This document shows positions 7,824-15,915 of a stretch of 64,000 nt of DNA, piece by piece. How positions within the stretch are numbered: position 1 is the stretch's first letter; every line of letters begins with the position of its first letter. This DNA comes from Aureimonas mangrovi. Its GTDB lineage: Bacteria; Pseudomonadota; Alphaproteobacteria; Rhizobiales; Rhizobiaceae. The notes under the pieces are model-generated. The model searched no databases. It saw only the letters and a list, made by a program, of their open reading frames with translations, and was not told where the DNA came from. A program made the translations under genes and the position numbers. The stretch is from positions 1,307,001 through 1,371,000 of the forward strand of contig NZ_CP059692.1 of NCBI RefSeq assembly GCF_014058705.1, given 5' to 3'.

Positions 7824-9473
7824 ATGGCACGCCAGTTCATCTACCATATGTCCGACCTGACCAAAGCCTACGGCAACAAGAAGGTCCTGGAGAACATCAA
7901 CCTGTCCTTCTACCCCGATGCCAAGATCGGCATCCTCGGGCCGAACGGTGCGGGTAAGTCGACCCTCCTGAAGATCATGGCGGGCGTCGACAAGGAGTTC
8001 ACCGGCGAGGCCTGGGCCGCAGAGGGCGCGACCGTCGGCTACCTGCCGCAGGAGCCCAAGCTCGACGAGACGAAGACCGTCTTCGAGAACGTGATGGAAG
8101 GCGTCGCCGACAAGAAGGCGATCCTCGACCGCTACAACGAACTGATGATGGACTACTCCGACGAGACCGCGGAGGAGGGCGCCAAGCTTCAGGACGTCAT
8201 CGACGCACAGAACCTGTGGGATCTGGAAAACCAGGTCGAGATGGCCATGGACGCGCTGCGCTGCCCGCCGGGCGATGCGCAGGTCGGCCCGCTTTCAGGC
8301 GGTGAGAAACGCCGCGTCGCGCTCTGCAAGCTGCTCCTGTCCAAGCCCGACATCCTGCTCCTCGATGAGCCGACCAACCATCTCGATGCCGAGACGATCT
8401 CCTGGCTCGAGAAGCACCTGCGCGACTACACCGGCTCCGTGCTGATGATCACGCACGATCGCTACTTCCTGGACAACGTGACGGGCTGGATCCTCGAGCT
8501 CGATCGCGGCCGCGGCCTTCCCTACGAGGGCAACTACTCGGCCTATCTGGAGAAGAAGGCCAAGCGCATGCAGCAGGAGGGCCGCGAGGAAGACAGCCGC
8601 GCCCGTGCGCTCTCGCGGGAGCGCGAATGGATGCTTCAGGGCGCAAAGGCGCGCCAGTCGAAGTCGAAGGCCCGCATCAAGGCCTATAACGAGCTGGTGG
8701 AGCTCGCCGAGAACCGTAAGCCGGCGGACGGCAAGATCGTCATCCCGACCTCCGAGCGCCTCGGCAACCGGGTTATCGAGGTCGAGAACCTGACCAAAAG
8801 CTATGGCGACCGGGTTCTGATCGACGGCCTGTCCTTCCGACTGCCGGCGGGGGGCATCGTCGGCATCATCGGACCGAACGGCGCCGGCAAGTCGACGCTG
8901 TTCAAAATGCTGACCGGCGCCGAGAAGCCGGATTCGGGCGAGATCAAGATCGGCGAGACCGTCGATCTCGGCTATGTCGACCAGAGCCGCGATCATCTCG
9001 ACGGCTCCAAGACCGTCTGGGAGGAGATTTCCGGCGGCGTCGATATCATGAAGCTCGGCAAGTACGAAATGAACTCGCGCGCCTATGTCGGCAACTTCAA
9101 CTTCAAGGGGCCGGACCAGCAGCAGAAGGTCGGTACGCTTTCCGGCGGCCAGCGCAACCGCGTTCACCTCGCCAAGATGCTGAAGTCGGGCGGCAACGTC
9201 ATCCTGCTCGACGAGCCGACCAACGATCTCGATACCGAAACGCTTGCCGCGCTCGAGGACGCACTGGAAGAGTACGCCGGTTGCGCCGTCGTGATCAGCC
9301 ACGATCGCATGTTCCTGGATCGGCTGGCGACGCACATTCTTGCCTTTGAAGGCGACAGCCACGTCGAGTGGTTCGAGGGTAATTTCGAGGACTATGAGCA
9401 GGACAAGATCCGTCGCCTCGGCCCCGACAGCGTGAACCCGAAGCGTCCGACCTACAAGCGTCTCACGCGCTGA
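7824..9473 (+). CDS. ettA: energy-dependent translational throttle protein EttA (ABC-F)
   Basis: 549 residues with two ABC ATPase domains and no membrane segments. Domain 1 has [17 protein letters not shown] and [12 protein letters not shown]; domain 2 has [17 protein letters not shown] and [11 protein letters not shown]. Between them is the arm and charged linker region ([23 protein letters not shown], split here by its Lys/Arg runs) that contacts tRNA and ribosome in EttA. EttA binds the ribosomal E site and gates entry into elongation according to the ATP/ADP ratio. Length matches the family (about 555). ATG 7824 gives the usual MARQFIYHM start; the longer frame from 7776 has no support. 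Confidence 0.95.
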   Translation: MARQFIYHMSDLTKAYGNKKVLENINLSFYPDAKIGILGPNGAGKSTLLKIMAGVDKEFTGEAWAAEGATVGYLPQEPKLDETKTVFENVMEGVADKKAILDRYNELMMDYSDETAEEGAKLQDVIDAQNLWDLENQVEMAMDALRCPPGDAQVGPLSGGEKRRVALCKLLLSKPDILLLDEPTNHLDAETISWLEKHLRDYTGSVLMITHDRYFLDNVTGWILELDRGRGLPYEGNYSAYLEKKAKRMQQEGREEDSRARALSREREWMLQGAKARQSKSKARIKAYNELVELAENRKPADGKIVIPTSERLGNRVIEVENLTKSYGDRVLIDGLSFRLPAGGIVGIIGPNGAGKSTLFKMLTGAEKPDSGEIKIGETVDLGYVDQSRDHLDGSKTVWEEISGGVDIMKLGKYEMNSRAYVGNFNFKGPDQQQKVGTLSGGQRNRVHLAKMLKSGGNVILLDEPTNDLDTETLAALEDALEEYAGCAVVISHDRMFLDRLATHILAFEGDSHVEWFEGNFEDYEQDKIRRLGPDSVNPKRPTYKRLTR

Positions 9474-9496
9474 CCTGCGATCAGGCGCAAGCGCCA

Positions 9497-9520
9497 GCCA
9501 CGCGGACTATTCCGCGTGGC
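9497..9520. terminator. hairpin after ettA
   Basis: A perfect 10-bp inverted repeat (GCCACGCGGA / TCCGCGTGGC) with a CTAT loop lies 23 bp after the ettA stop. No T-run follows, so it may be a factor-dependent terminator or a 3'-end stabilising hairpin rather than a classical intrinsic terminator. Confidence 0.55.
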
Positions 9521-9625
9521 ATGACGCTTGAGCTTGCCGGACCCTCCGCTACGTTAAGTCGCGAGCGGGATGGGATGCTCTTCTCGCCCACGTTGCAGTG
9601 AGTTCGCATCGAGCCGCCCTGGACC

Positions 9626-11101
9626 ATGGATCGTCTGTCCTTCCGCCAACTCTTCCGTGCTCTCCCCGGCCCGCACATGATGCTGGACCGGGATTTGCGT
9701 TTTGCTGCCGTCAATCAGGCCTACGAAATCACGGTCGGTCGAACGGAGGCCCAGCTTCTCGGATGGCGGGTCGAGGAGGCTTTTCCGAACACCGACGAAA
9801 GTGGGCGCCGACTGGTCGCCTCGCTCGATCGTGTCCTCGAGACGGGCGAGCCGGACGTTCTAGCCTACATCCCCTATCCCATCGCGATGGAGGAGAACGG
9901 CGAGACGCGCATGGTCGAGCGCTTCTGGACCGCCGTTCACACGCCTCTCTTTTCTGACAAGGGTGAACTCCTCTACATTCTGCAGAACACGGTGGACGTG
10001 ACGGAGCTGGTCAAGCTTCGCGAGAACACTTCGGTGCCGTTCCGCATCCTGCCGGGCGAGCTCGATCTCGTGCAGCGTGCCCGCGAGGCGGATGAGGTCG
10101 CCCGCCAGTCGCGCGACAACTCGACCGATTTCCGGCGCCTGTTCGAGAACGCACCGGGCATGATCGCCGTGCTGCACGGCCCGAACCACCTCTTCACCTA
10201 CGCCAACGAGGCTTTCGTGCGGTTCGTCGGCCACGACGTCGTGACACGAAGCGTTCGCGACGCATTGCAGGAGATGGCAGGGCAGGGCCTTCTGCGCATA
10301 CTCGAAGAGACGTTCAGAACTGGCCGCGCCTTCACCGAAGAGGCCAAGCGCATCGTTCTCAACCGGGCGAGCGGTATTTGCGAAGCTTATCTCGACATTT
10401 CCTTTCACCCGATCAGTGATCGGGCAGGGCGCATAACCGGTGTCTTCGTTCAGGCTTATGACCGCACGGATTCGGTCCTTCACGAACAGCGCCAACGGCT
10501 CCTTCTAGACGAACTGAATCACCGCGTGAAGAACACGCTGTCAACGGTCCAGTCGATCGCCCGGCAGAGCCTGCGAGGGGGGCACAGCCCCGCGGTTGCA
10601 CAGGCGACCTTCGATTCGCGCATCAGGGCTCTCTCCAAGGCTCACGACGTTTTGAGCGATCGGCATTGGGAGTCTGCGGAGCTGAACGCAATTCTCGCGC
10701 AGGAACTTGCCGTCTACGGAGCCCGTCGCGTGACGACGCATGGCACGTTGACGCGCCTGCGTCCGAAGGCTGCGATCGCTCTCGCGATGGTGTTGCACGA
10801 ACTGGCCTCGAATGCCGCCAAATACGGCGCCCTCTCGGTGATGGAAGGCGAGTTGAATGTCTCGTGGCGTCACGCCCACGTGCAGGGGCGCGCTGCTCTT
10901 CAACTGGAATGGCGTGAGCACGGGTTCGCGACGGACACGCTGGAACTCGCCGAAGGCTTCGGGATCAGGATGTTGCACAGGATCATCAACGGCGAACTTG
11001 ATGGCCGGCTCGATCTTGCCATCCAGCCCGGCGAACTCATCTGGCGGATCGAGGTGCCACTTTCGGAGGTTGAGGCCGTTGCAAGTGCCGATGCGCATTG
11101 A
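9626..11101 (+). CDS. PAS-domain HWE-family sensor histidine kinase
   Basis: 491 residues, no membrane segment, so cytoplasmic. A first PAS fold lies at about residues 12-130 and a second at about 160-285, followed by an HWE-type dimerisation and phosphoacceptor block (DELNHRVKNTLSTVQSIARQ, with the histidine in LNHRVKN) and an HATPase_c domain with MVLHELASNAAKYGAL as the N-box. The LEWREHG segment is the Trp-x-Glu signature that names the HWE family, widespread in Hyphomicrobiales. The response regulator gene overlaps the 3' end by 11 bp, so the two are a matched pair. The sensed signal is unknown. The first PAS lacks the GXNCRFLQ flavin motif, so it is not a LOV sensor. Confidence 0.9.
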   Translation: MDRLSFRQLFRALPGPHMMLDRDLRFAAVNQAYEITVGRTEAQLLGWRVEEAFPNTDESGRRLVASLDRVLETGEPDVLAYIPYPIAMEENGETRMVERFWTAVHTPLFSDKGELLYILQNTVDVTELVKLRENTSVPFRILPGELDLVQRAREADEVARQSRDNSTDFRRLFENAPGMIAVLHGPNHLFTYANEAFVRFVGHDVVTRSVRDALQEMAGQGLLRILEETFRTGRAFTEEAKRIVLNRASGICEAYLDISFHPISDRAGRITGVFVQAYDRTDSVLHEQRQRLLLDELNHRVKNTLSTVQSIARQSLRGGHSPAVAQATFDSRIRALSKAHDVLSDRHWESAELNAILAQELAVYGARRVTTHGTLTRLRPKAAIALAMVLHELASNAAKYGALSVMEGELNVSWRHAHVQGRAALQLEWREHGFATDTLELAEGFGIRMLHRIINGELDGRLDLAIQPGELIWRIEVPLSEVEAVASADAH

Positions 11102-11483
11102 CGAAAGCGTGCCGAGCGGCACGCGCGTTTTCATCGTAGAGGACGAAAGCCTCGTGGCCATGCAGCTCGAGGATATGCTGCTGGAGATTGGTTGCGACAT
11201 CGCGGGCATGGCGATGCGCGTGGCGCGGGCGAAGGAGATGCTGGCCGCTGGCCTGCCCCTCGATGTCGCGATCCTCGACGTCAATCTGGGCGGTGAGCAG
11301 GTCTATCCCGTCGCCGAGATGTTGCGCGAGCGCGGCGTCCGCATCGTCTTCGCCACGGGATACGGGCGCAGTGGCGTCAGCGAGGAATGGCAGACCTGTG
11401 AGGTTCTTCAGAAGCCCTATACGGAGAACCAGGTCGCGGCCACATTGAGCGCTGCATTGAAGGCGCCGGCGCCGCTCGACTAA
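11091..11483 (+). CDS. single-domain response regulator (receiver)
   Basis: 130 residues, a receiver domain only: acidic pair in FIVEDESL, phosphoacceptor Asp in AILDVNLGG, Thr in FATGYG and Lys in VLQKPY. ATG 11091 overlaps the kinase stop. With no DNA-binding or enzymatic output domain it probably acts by protein contact or as a phosphate sink for the HWE kinase encoded just upstream, a common arrangement in this order. Confidence 0.9.
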   Translation: MRIDESVPSGTRVFIVEDESLVAMQLEDMLLEIGCDIAGMAMRVARAKEMLAAGLPLDVAILDVNLGGEQVYPVAEMLRERGVRIVFATGYGRSGVSEEWQTCEVLQKPYTENQVAATLSAALKAPAPLD

Positions 11484-11530
11484 GCTTTCGACGACGCTCC
11501 CCGCTTTCGCTTCGCGGACAAGGATGGACG

Positions 11531-12151
11531 GTGGACGAATTCGTCAGATCGCTGATGGAGAATTTCGGTCCCTACGGGATCGCGCTCCTGATGTTCCTCG
11601 AGAACATCTTCCCGCCAATTCCCTCCGAGATCATCATGCCGCTGGCCGGCTATCAGGCCGCGAGCGGCGAGATGTCGATCATCACGGTGATCATCGCCGG
11701 CACGATCGGTTCACTCCTCGGCATCATCCCCTGGTACTGGCTCGGGCTCGCTTTCGGTGAGAAGCGCATCGAGAAGCTGGCGGCACGGCACGGCCGCTGG
11801 CTGACGATGACGCCTGACGACGTTCGTACGGCGCAAGTCTGGTTCCATCGTTACGGCGTATGGGCCGTCTTCCTCGGGCGTCTCGTACCGACTGTGCGCA
11901 CGCTGATCTCCGTTCCCGCCGGCCTCTCGCGCATGCCGTTCCCGGTCTTCATCGGCTTCTCCGCCATCGGCACCGCGATCTGGACGGCGGGGCTTGCCCT
12001 CGCGGGCTATATCCTCGGGCAGAATTTCTCCGAGGTCGACGCCTATGTCGGACCGGTGTCCAACGTCGTCATCGTGGGCATCGTCATCGTGTACGTCTAC
12101 CGGGTCGCAACCTTTCGGACGCCGGAGGGGGCGAGCGACCGTGATGGATGA
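11531..12151 (+). CDS. DedA family (SNARE-associated/VTT) membrane protein
   Basis: 206 residues, with the DedA signature ENIFPPIPSEIIMPLAG near the N-terminus and several membrane segments, including a second conserved block GRLVPTVRTLISVPAG. DedA proteins act in lipid handling and membrane homeostasis; some flip undecaprenyl phosphate or phosphatidylethanolamine. The start appears to be GTG 11531. The MOSC gene begins within its last codons, which indicates coupled translation of the two. Confidence 0.9.
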   Translation: MDEFVRSLMENFGPYGIALLMFLENIFPPIPSEIIMPLAGYQAASGEMSIITVIIAGTIGSLLGIIPWYWLGLAFGEKRIEKLAARHGRWLTMTPDDVRTAQVWFHRYGVWAVFLGRLVPTVRTLISVPAGLSRMPFPVFIGFSAIGTAIWTAGLALAGYILGQNFSEVDAYVGPVSNVVIVGIVIVYVYRVATFRTPEGASDRDG

Positions 12152-12737
12152 TGCGACGCCGACGCGCCATCGCGCCCGGAAGATCTTGGGCCGAGCGAGC
12201 GCTCTCTACCGCTCCCGCGGCAAGGACTTCGTCACCGAGGCGGTCGATGCGCTGGAACTCGGCTTCGACGGCATCGCGCAGGACCGACATGGCGGCCAGA
12301 CGCGCCTCAGCGGCGGCCGCGAGCCCTGGTATCGGCGCGGGACGGAAATTCGCAACGAACGCCAGCTTTCGCTCCTTTCACCCGCCGAACTCGATGAGAT
12401 CGCCGAGAGCCTGGGCATCGCGGAGCTTCGGGCAGAATGGATCGGCGGCAACATGCTCGTCGAAGGAATACAGCGGATGACATGGCTGCCGCCGCGCACC
12501 CTTCTCTTCTTCGAGGGCGGCGTCACCCTGAAGGTGGACGGCGATAACGCACCTTGTCGCCTTGCCGGGCGCTCGGTCGCCGCACACTGCCCTGGGGAGG
12601 AAGGCCTCGACCTGCGCTTCGTTTCCGCAGCGCGCCATCGCCGGGGCCTTGTCGCCTGGGTCGAGAAGCCGGGTGTTATCAAGCGCGGAGAGAGCTTCGA
12701 GGCTCGCTTGCCGGAGCAGTGGATCTACTCGGCCTAG
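12144..12737 (+). CDS. MOSC domain-containing protein
   Basis: 197 residues from ATG 12144 (GTG 12141 is also possible), overlapping the DedA stop. MOSC features: RHGG after a FDGIAQD lead, RQLSLLSPAELDEIAESLGI, an acidic/glycine segment ending NMLVEGI, LPPRTLLFF, and the cysteine of NAPCRLAGR, which in MOSC proteins carries sulfur or coordinates molybdenum. Family members transfer sulfur or activate molybdenum cofactor. No molybdenum genes are nearby, so the specific role is not given by context. Confidence 0.85.
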   Translation: MDDATPTRHRARKILGRASALYRSRGKDFVTEAVDALELGFDGIAQDRHGGQTRLSGGREPWYRRGTEIRNERQLSLLSPAELDEIAESLGIAELRAEWIGGNMLVEGIQRMTWLPPRTLLFFEGGVTLKVDGDNAPCRLAGRSVAAHCPGEEGLDLRFVSAARHRRGLVAWVEKPGVIKRGESFEARLPEQWIYSA

Positions 12738-12829
12738 CGCTTCCGACATGGCTGCCATGCGATGAGATGCCTAACGAACGGGCGCTGCACCGAATAACCT
12801 CCGTGAACGTAAAGTACGGAGTTTGAACC

Positions 12830-12964
12830 ATGATGACCCGCCTCAAGTCCGCCGGCAGCCGCGCCTTCGACCGTCTGATCCAGGCTCGTGAAGAGCAGGC
12901 ACGCCGCATCATCGCCCTGCACGCGCAGGACCCGCAGACCCGCGTCCGCCTGTTCCGCGACTAG
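12830..12964 (+). CDS. small basic protein of unknown function (44 aa)
   Basis: A 44-residue frame, Arg-rich and likely all-helical, beginning MMTRLKSAGSRAFDRL and ending TRVRLFRD. Its support is a well-placed ACGGAG ribosome site 8 bases before the ATG, high-GC third positions like its neighbours, and a GNRA-looped hairpin (GCCGGC-GAAA-GCCGGC, 12975-12990) directly after the stop. The upstream TCCGT/ACGGA arms around 12800-12821 may be part of its control region. No known family recognised. Confidence 0.55.
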   Translation: MMTRLKSAGSRAFDRLIQAREEQARRIIALHAQDPQTRVRLFRD

Positions 12965-13070
12965 TCGCACACCGGCCGGCGAAAGCCGGCGGCACGCTGG
13001 CCCGATGGGCTCGGCCAGCTGGTATGTCATCGCGCGCTACACGTCGTGCCCGCGATGTCATGCCGGCATT

Positions 13071-13397
13071 TCAGTCCGGCCAAGCCTCTTCCGGTCCCGG
13101 CTCTGACACGAGCCTGCGGCCGGCGCCCCAGCGGTCCAACACCGCGTTGACCTCCTCCACCACGAAAAAGCGCGCTTCCTCGCGTCCGTACCCCTCGTCG
13201 CGCAGCGCATCGTATTCGGTATGCGCATGACGAATATGGGCGAGCGTCGCCAGCCAGAGCGCGGCGTCGACGGAAAGCTCGCGCATATGCCGGCGGCCAG
13301 TCGCCGCGCGGATCGCTTCCGCATCAAGGTAGGGCACGCGCGGCAGGAGCGCTGTCAGCGCCCTGTCTATCGCCCGTCTTCGTCCCGTCGCCGCCAT
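13071..13397 (-). CDS. DUF2293 domain-containing protein
   Basis: 108 residues from ATG 13397; ATG 13421 is the longer option. It shows the DUF2293 pattern HIRHAHTEYDALRDEGYGREEAR followed by VVEEVNAVLDRWG. Function of the family is unknown. Its start is 49 bp from the palindromic operator at 13446, so that element could influence both this gene and the divergent ArsR-methyltransferase gene. Confidence 0.75.
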   Translation of the reverse strand: MAATGRRRAIDRALTALLPRVPYLDAEAIRAATGRRHMRELSVDAALWLATLAHIRHAHTEYDALRDEGYGREEARFFVVEEVNAVLDRWGAGRRLVSEPGPEEAWPD

Positions 13398-13445
13398 ACT
13401 GCCTTGCACCGCGCCCGGCACCGCCTTGTCAATGCGAAGAGGGGA

Positions 13446-13465
13446 ATATAAGGATATCCTTATAT
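13446..13465. promoter_or_regulatory. perfect 20-bp palindrome, probable operator of the ArsR-metF unit
   Basis: Positions 13446-13465 are a perfect palindrome with half-site ATATAAGGAT. It lies 14 bp before the start codon of the ArsR-methyltransferase gene and in the shared upstream region with the divergent DUF2293 gene. AT-rich ATAT...ATAT palindromes are typical ArsR/SmtB operators, so autoregulation by the adjacent regulator, and through it control of metF, is the likely role. It also argues that translation does not begin at the in-frame ATG 13426 upstream of the palindrome. Confidence 0.7.
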
Positions 13466-13479
13466 GTGAGGACGTGCCG

Positions 13480-14478
13480 GTGACGAAGTCAATTTCCTTT
13501 GACCTGACGGTCGAGCGCCTGAAGGCTCTCGGCGAGCCGACGCGTCTGCGTCTGGCCCTTCTGCTCTCACGTCAGGACCTGACCGTGAGCGACCTCGTCT
13601 TCGTGCTCGGACAGTCGCAGCCGCGGATCTCCCGCCATCTCAAGCTCCTGATGGAGACCGGCATTCTCTTGCGTTACCAGGAAGGCGCCTGGGCGTATTT
13701 CCGCGTTTCGGACGAGCCTGGAGTCGCTGACCTTCTGGCAGCCGCATGCGAACCGCTGTCGGCCGACGATGCTGTTCTGGCGCGCGATGTGGAGCGGCTC
13801 GAGGCGGTACGCCTGCGCCGGGCCGAGCATGCCGCACGCTACTTTGCCGAGAATGCGGAGAGCTGGGATCGCATCCGCTCGCTGCACGTCCCTGACGCCC
13901 AGGTCGAAGCCGCGCTCGTGGAGGCTCTCGGCCCGGACGATTTCGAGTCCATCCTTGATGTCGGCACCGGCACGGGGCGGATGCTGGAACTTCTTGCGGG
14001 CCGTGCACGCCGTGCGGTCGGCATCGACGCTTCCCGCGAGATGCTGGCGGTCGCGCGGGCCAAGCTCGACGCGGCCGAGCTTTCGCGTGTCTCGGTGCGC
14101 CAAGGCAACGCCTATCATCTTCCGGTGGAGCCGCGCGCCTACGACCTCGTCACGCTCCATCAGGTCCTGCACTATCTCGACGATCCGCAAGCCGCGGTGC
14201 GCGAGGCTGCTCGGGCGCTCGCGCCCGGCGGGCGGCTCGCCGTCGTCGACTTCGCTCTGCATGGCCACGAGTTCCTGCGCGAAGACCACGCCCATGTCCG
14301 GCTCGGTTTCTCGGCGGACGCGATCGAGGGCTTCCTGCGCGCGGTCGATCTCGAAGTCGAGACGATCCGCCTTCTCGAGCCGACAGCCGAGGGCGGCGAT
14401 CAGTTGACGGTTCTCGTGGCGATCGGCCGCGACTGCGGCGCGGCCAGCGAGCCGGCGGCCCTGAAGATAAGCGCCTGA
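13480..14478 (+). CDS. ArsR-family regulator fused to SAM-dependent methyltransferase domain
   Basis: 332 residues from GTG 13480, with GAGG 8 bases upstream. Residues 1-90 are an ArsR winged helix (LKALGEPTRLRLALLL, then SQPRISRHLKLL as recognition helix). From about residue 130 a class I methyltransferase domain follows with motif I ILDVGTGTGRML and VTLHQVLHYLDDP. No metal-binding CxC motif of metalloregulators is seen. Such fusions placed before metF are known from alphaproteobacteria, where ArsR regulators related to SahR respond to S-adenosylhomocysteine; binding of SAM or SAH by the fused domain as signal is inference here. metF follows 13 bp downstream, so the two are one operon. Confidence 0.85.
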   Translation: MTKSISFDLTVERLKALGEPTRLRLALLLSRQDLTVSDLVFVLGQSQPRISRHLKLLMETGILLRYQEGAWAYFRVSDEPGVADLLAAACEPLSADDAVLARDVERLEAVRLRRAEHAARYFAENAESWDRIRSLHVPDAQVEAALVEALGPDDFESILDVGTGTGRMLELLAGRARRAVGIDASREMLAVARAKLDAAELSRVSVRQGNAYHLPVEPRAYDLVTLHQVLHYLDDPQAAVREAARALAPGGRLAVVDFALHGHEFLREDHAHVRLGFSADAIEGFLRAVDLEVETIRLLEPTAEGGDQLTVLVAIGRDCGAASEPAALKISA

Positions 14479-14491
14479 GGAGAGACGCGAG

Positions 14492-15400
14492 ATGGTTCAG
14501 AAGCGAGCCGGCGGGATCGAGGTCTCGTTCGAGTTCTTTCCACCCAAGAGCGAGGCGATGGAAGCCTCCCTCTGGACGGCGATCCAGCGGCTGGCGCCGC
14601 TCGGCCCGCGCTTCGTCTCCGTCACCTACGGTGCGGGCGGTTCGACGCGCGAGCGCACGCATCACACCATCCAGCGCCTCCTCGGCGAGACGGATCTGGA
14701 CCCGGCGGCCCACCTCACCTGCGTCGATGCCTCGCGCGCCGAGGTCGACGAGGTCATCCACCAGTACCGCCAGACCGGGGTGAAGCATTTCGTGGCGCTG
14801 CGCGGCGACGGGCAGGGCGGTGCCGGTAGCGCCTTCGTGCCGCGCGATGACGGCTATCGCAACGGCGCGGACCTGACGGCCGGCCTCAAGGCGATCGATC
14901 CCGAATTCGAGATCTCGGTTTCGGCCTATCCCGAGAAACACCCCGAAAGCCCGGATTTCGCGACCGACATCGATCTGCTCAAGCGCAAGGTCGACAACGG
15001 CGCGACGCGCGCCATCACCCAGTTCTTCTTCGACAACGACGTCTACGAGCGGTACGTGGAGCGCGTTCGCCGCGCAGGCGTGTATGTACCCATCGTGCCC
15101 GGCATCGTGCCGATCCACGACTTCGTGAAGATCGCTCGCTTCAGCGAGGCGACGGGCGCAAACGTGCCGGCCTGGCTCGCCCGGCGCTTCGAGGGCCTCG
15201 AGAACGATCCTCAGACCCGCGCGCATGTCGCCGCGGCCGTCTGCGCCGAGCAGGTGCTTGATCTGACGCAGCGCGGGGTCGGCGAGTTCCACTTCTACAC
15301 GATGAACCGGGCGGACCTCGTCTACTCCATTTGCCACATTCTCGGCTTGCGGCCCGGGCCGATGGCCGTGGAAGGGAACGAGGGCGCTGCCGCAGCCTGA
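14492..15400 (+). CDS. metF: 5,10-methylenetetrahydrofolate reductase
   Basis: 302 residues. FAD-dependent TIM-barrel enzyme that reduces 5,10-methylene-THF to 5-methyl-THF, the methyl donor for methionine synthesis. Family motifs: VSFEFFPPKSE at the N-terminus, SVTYGAGGSTRERT, HLTCVDASR, FVALRGDGQG and the TQFFFDNDVY block. Length is normal. A GAGGAGAG sequence precedes the ATG. Second gene of the operon with the ArsR-methyltransferase regulator, which ties supply of methyl groups to the SAM cycle. Confidence 0.96.
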   Translation: MVQKRAGGIEVSFEFFPPKSEAMEASLWTAIQRLAPLGPRFVSVTYGAGGSTRERTHHTIQRLLGETDLDPAAHLTCVDASRAEVDEVIHQYRQTGVKHFVALRGDGQGGAGSAFVPRDDGYRNGADLTAGLKAIDPEFEISVSAYPEKHPESPDFATDIDLLKRKVDNGATRAITQFFFDNDVYERYVERVRRAGVYVPIVPGIVPIHDFVKIARFSEATGANVPAWLARRFEGLENDPQTRAHVAAAVCAEQVLDLTQRGVGEFHFYTMNRADLVYSICHILGLRPGPMAVEGNEGAAAA

Positions 15401-15451
15401 TGCCGGCGGCGGCGTCCGAAAACCGTGCCGAACTTGTACTCCGGAAAAGAA

Positions 15452-15480
15452 AAAGGCCGACCCGAGGGCCGGCCTTTCTT
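15452..15480. terminator. intrinsic terminator between metF and the small membrane gene
   Basis: Stem AAAGGCCG / CGGCCTTT with a 10-base loop holding a further CCC/GGG pairing, followed by CTT on the plus strand and flanked by an A-run (AAAAGAAAAA) on the other side, which reads as a T-run on the minus strand. It can therefore end both metF and the converging small gene at 15528-15614. Confidence 0.85.
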
Positions 15481-15527
15481 ATGCCGTGTGTTCCTTCATG
15501 TCCGTCCGGATCAGACGGGCATGATCG

Positions 15528-15614
15528 TCAGGAGATGACGCCAGCCACGAGGGCGCCGACGAACACAAAGGCCGCGCCGGCGAGCAGAAAATTCAGCGAA
15601 CGCGTGATTTCCAT
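15528..15614 (-). CDS. 28-residue single-pass membrane protein
   Basis: A very short frame on the minus strand, starting at ATG 15614 and ending TGA at 15528-15530. The product starts MEITRSLNF and then forms one hydrophobic helix (LLAGAAFVFVGALVAGVI). Evidence for translation: a full AGGAGG ribosome site 7 bases before the ATG, unusually strong for this window, and a bidirectional terminator just downstream. The composition is a plain single transmembrane helix, as in small subunits or regulators of membrane complexes. No family recognised. Divergent from the decarboxylase gene at 15916. Confidence 0.6.
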   Translation of the reverse strand: MEITRSLNFLLAGAAFVFVGALVAGVIS

Positions 15615-15915
15615 AATGCGACCTCCTCGTCACGAGATGTTACAGTGTTAATCAGTCTTTCAACTTCGTAAAGAGAGAAAAGTTGCAGACTGGTGGCGAA
15701 CTTGTGACCGATGCCCTCAACCCGTTGAGAATTAAGGTTCCTCTCGTCCAAAGCTTGTCACCAAATTTTCGCAAATGTTGACGAATTGGAGGCGTACGCG
15801 CCCCCGGGTCGCTGTGCAGCGTGATCAGGGAGGGGATACGCGAGGCTCATCATCGTCATGTCGCGCAGTCGACCTATCTCCCCGCATCAACGCGAAATCC
15901 CCGGAGCGCTATTCC
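15615..15915. other. 301-bp intergenic region between divergent small membrane gene and decarboxylase
   Basis: AT-richer than its surroundings, especially 15640-15780. It should hold the promoter of the small gene on the minus strand and a promoter plus a long leader for the decarboxylase on the plus strand. A frame from 15775 joins the decarboxylase in frame but lacks a family-like N-terminus. I could not assign a riboswitch class by eye. The speF RNA motif, known upstream of ornithine decarboxylase genes in Hyphomicrobiales, would be the first one to test. Confidence 0.4.

Noticed and set aside
13426-13479. ATG 13426 as start of the ArsR-methyltransferase gene
   Set aside because: It would place the perfect palindrome inside the coding region, gives residues unlike the family N-terminus, and has no ribosome site; GTG 13480 has GAGG at the right distance.
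15401-15651. Short plus-strand frame after metF
   Set aside because: It crosses the intrinsic terminator and runs antisense to the 28-residue membrane gene, which has a far better ribosome site.
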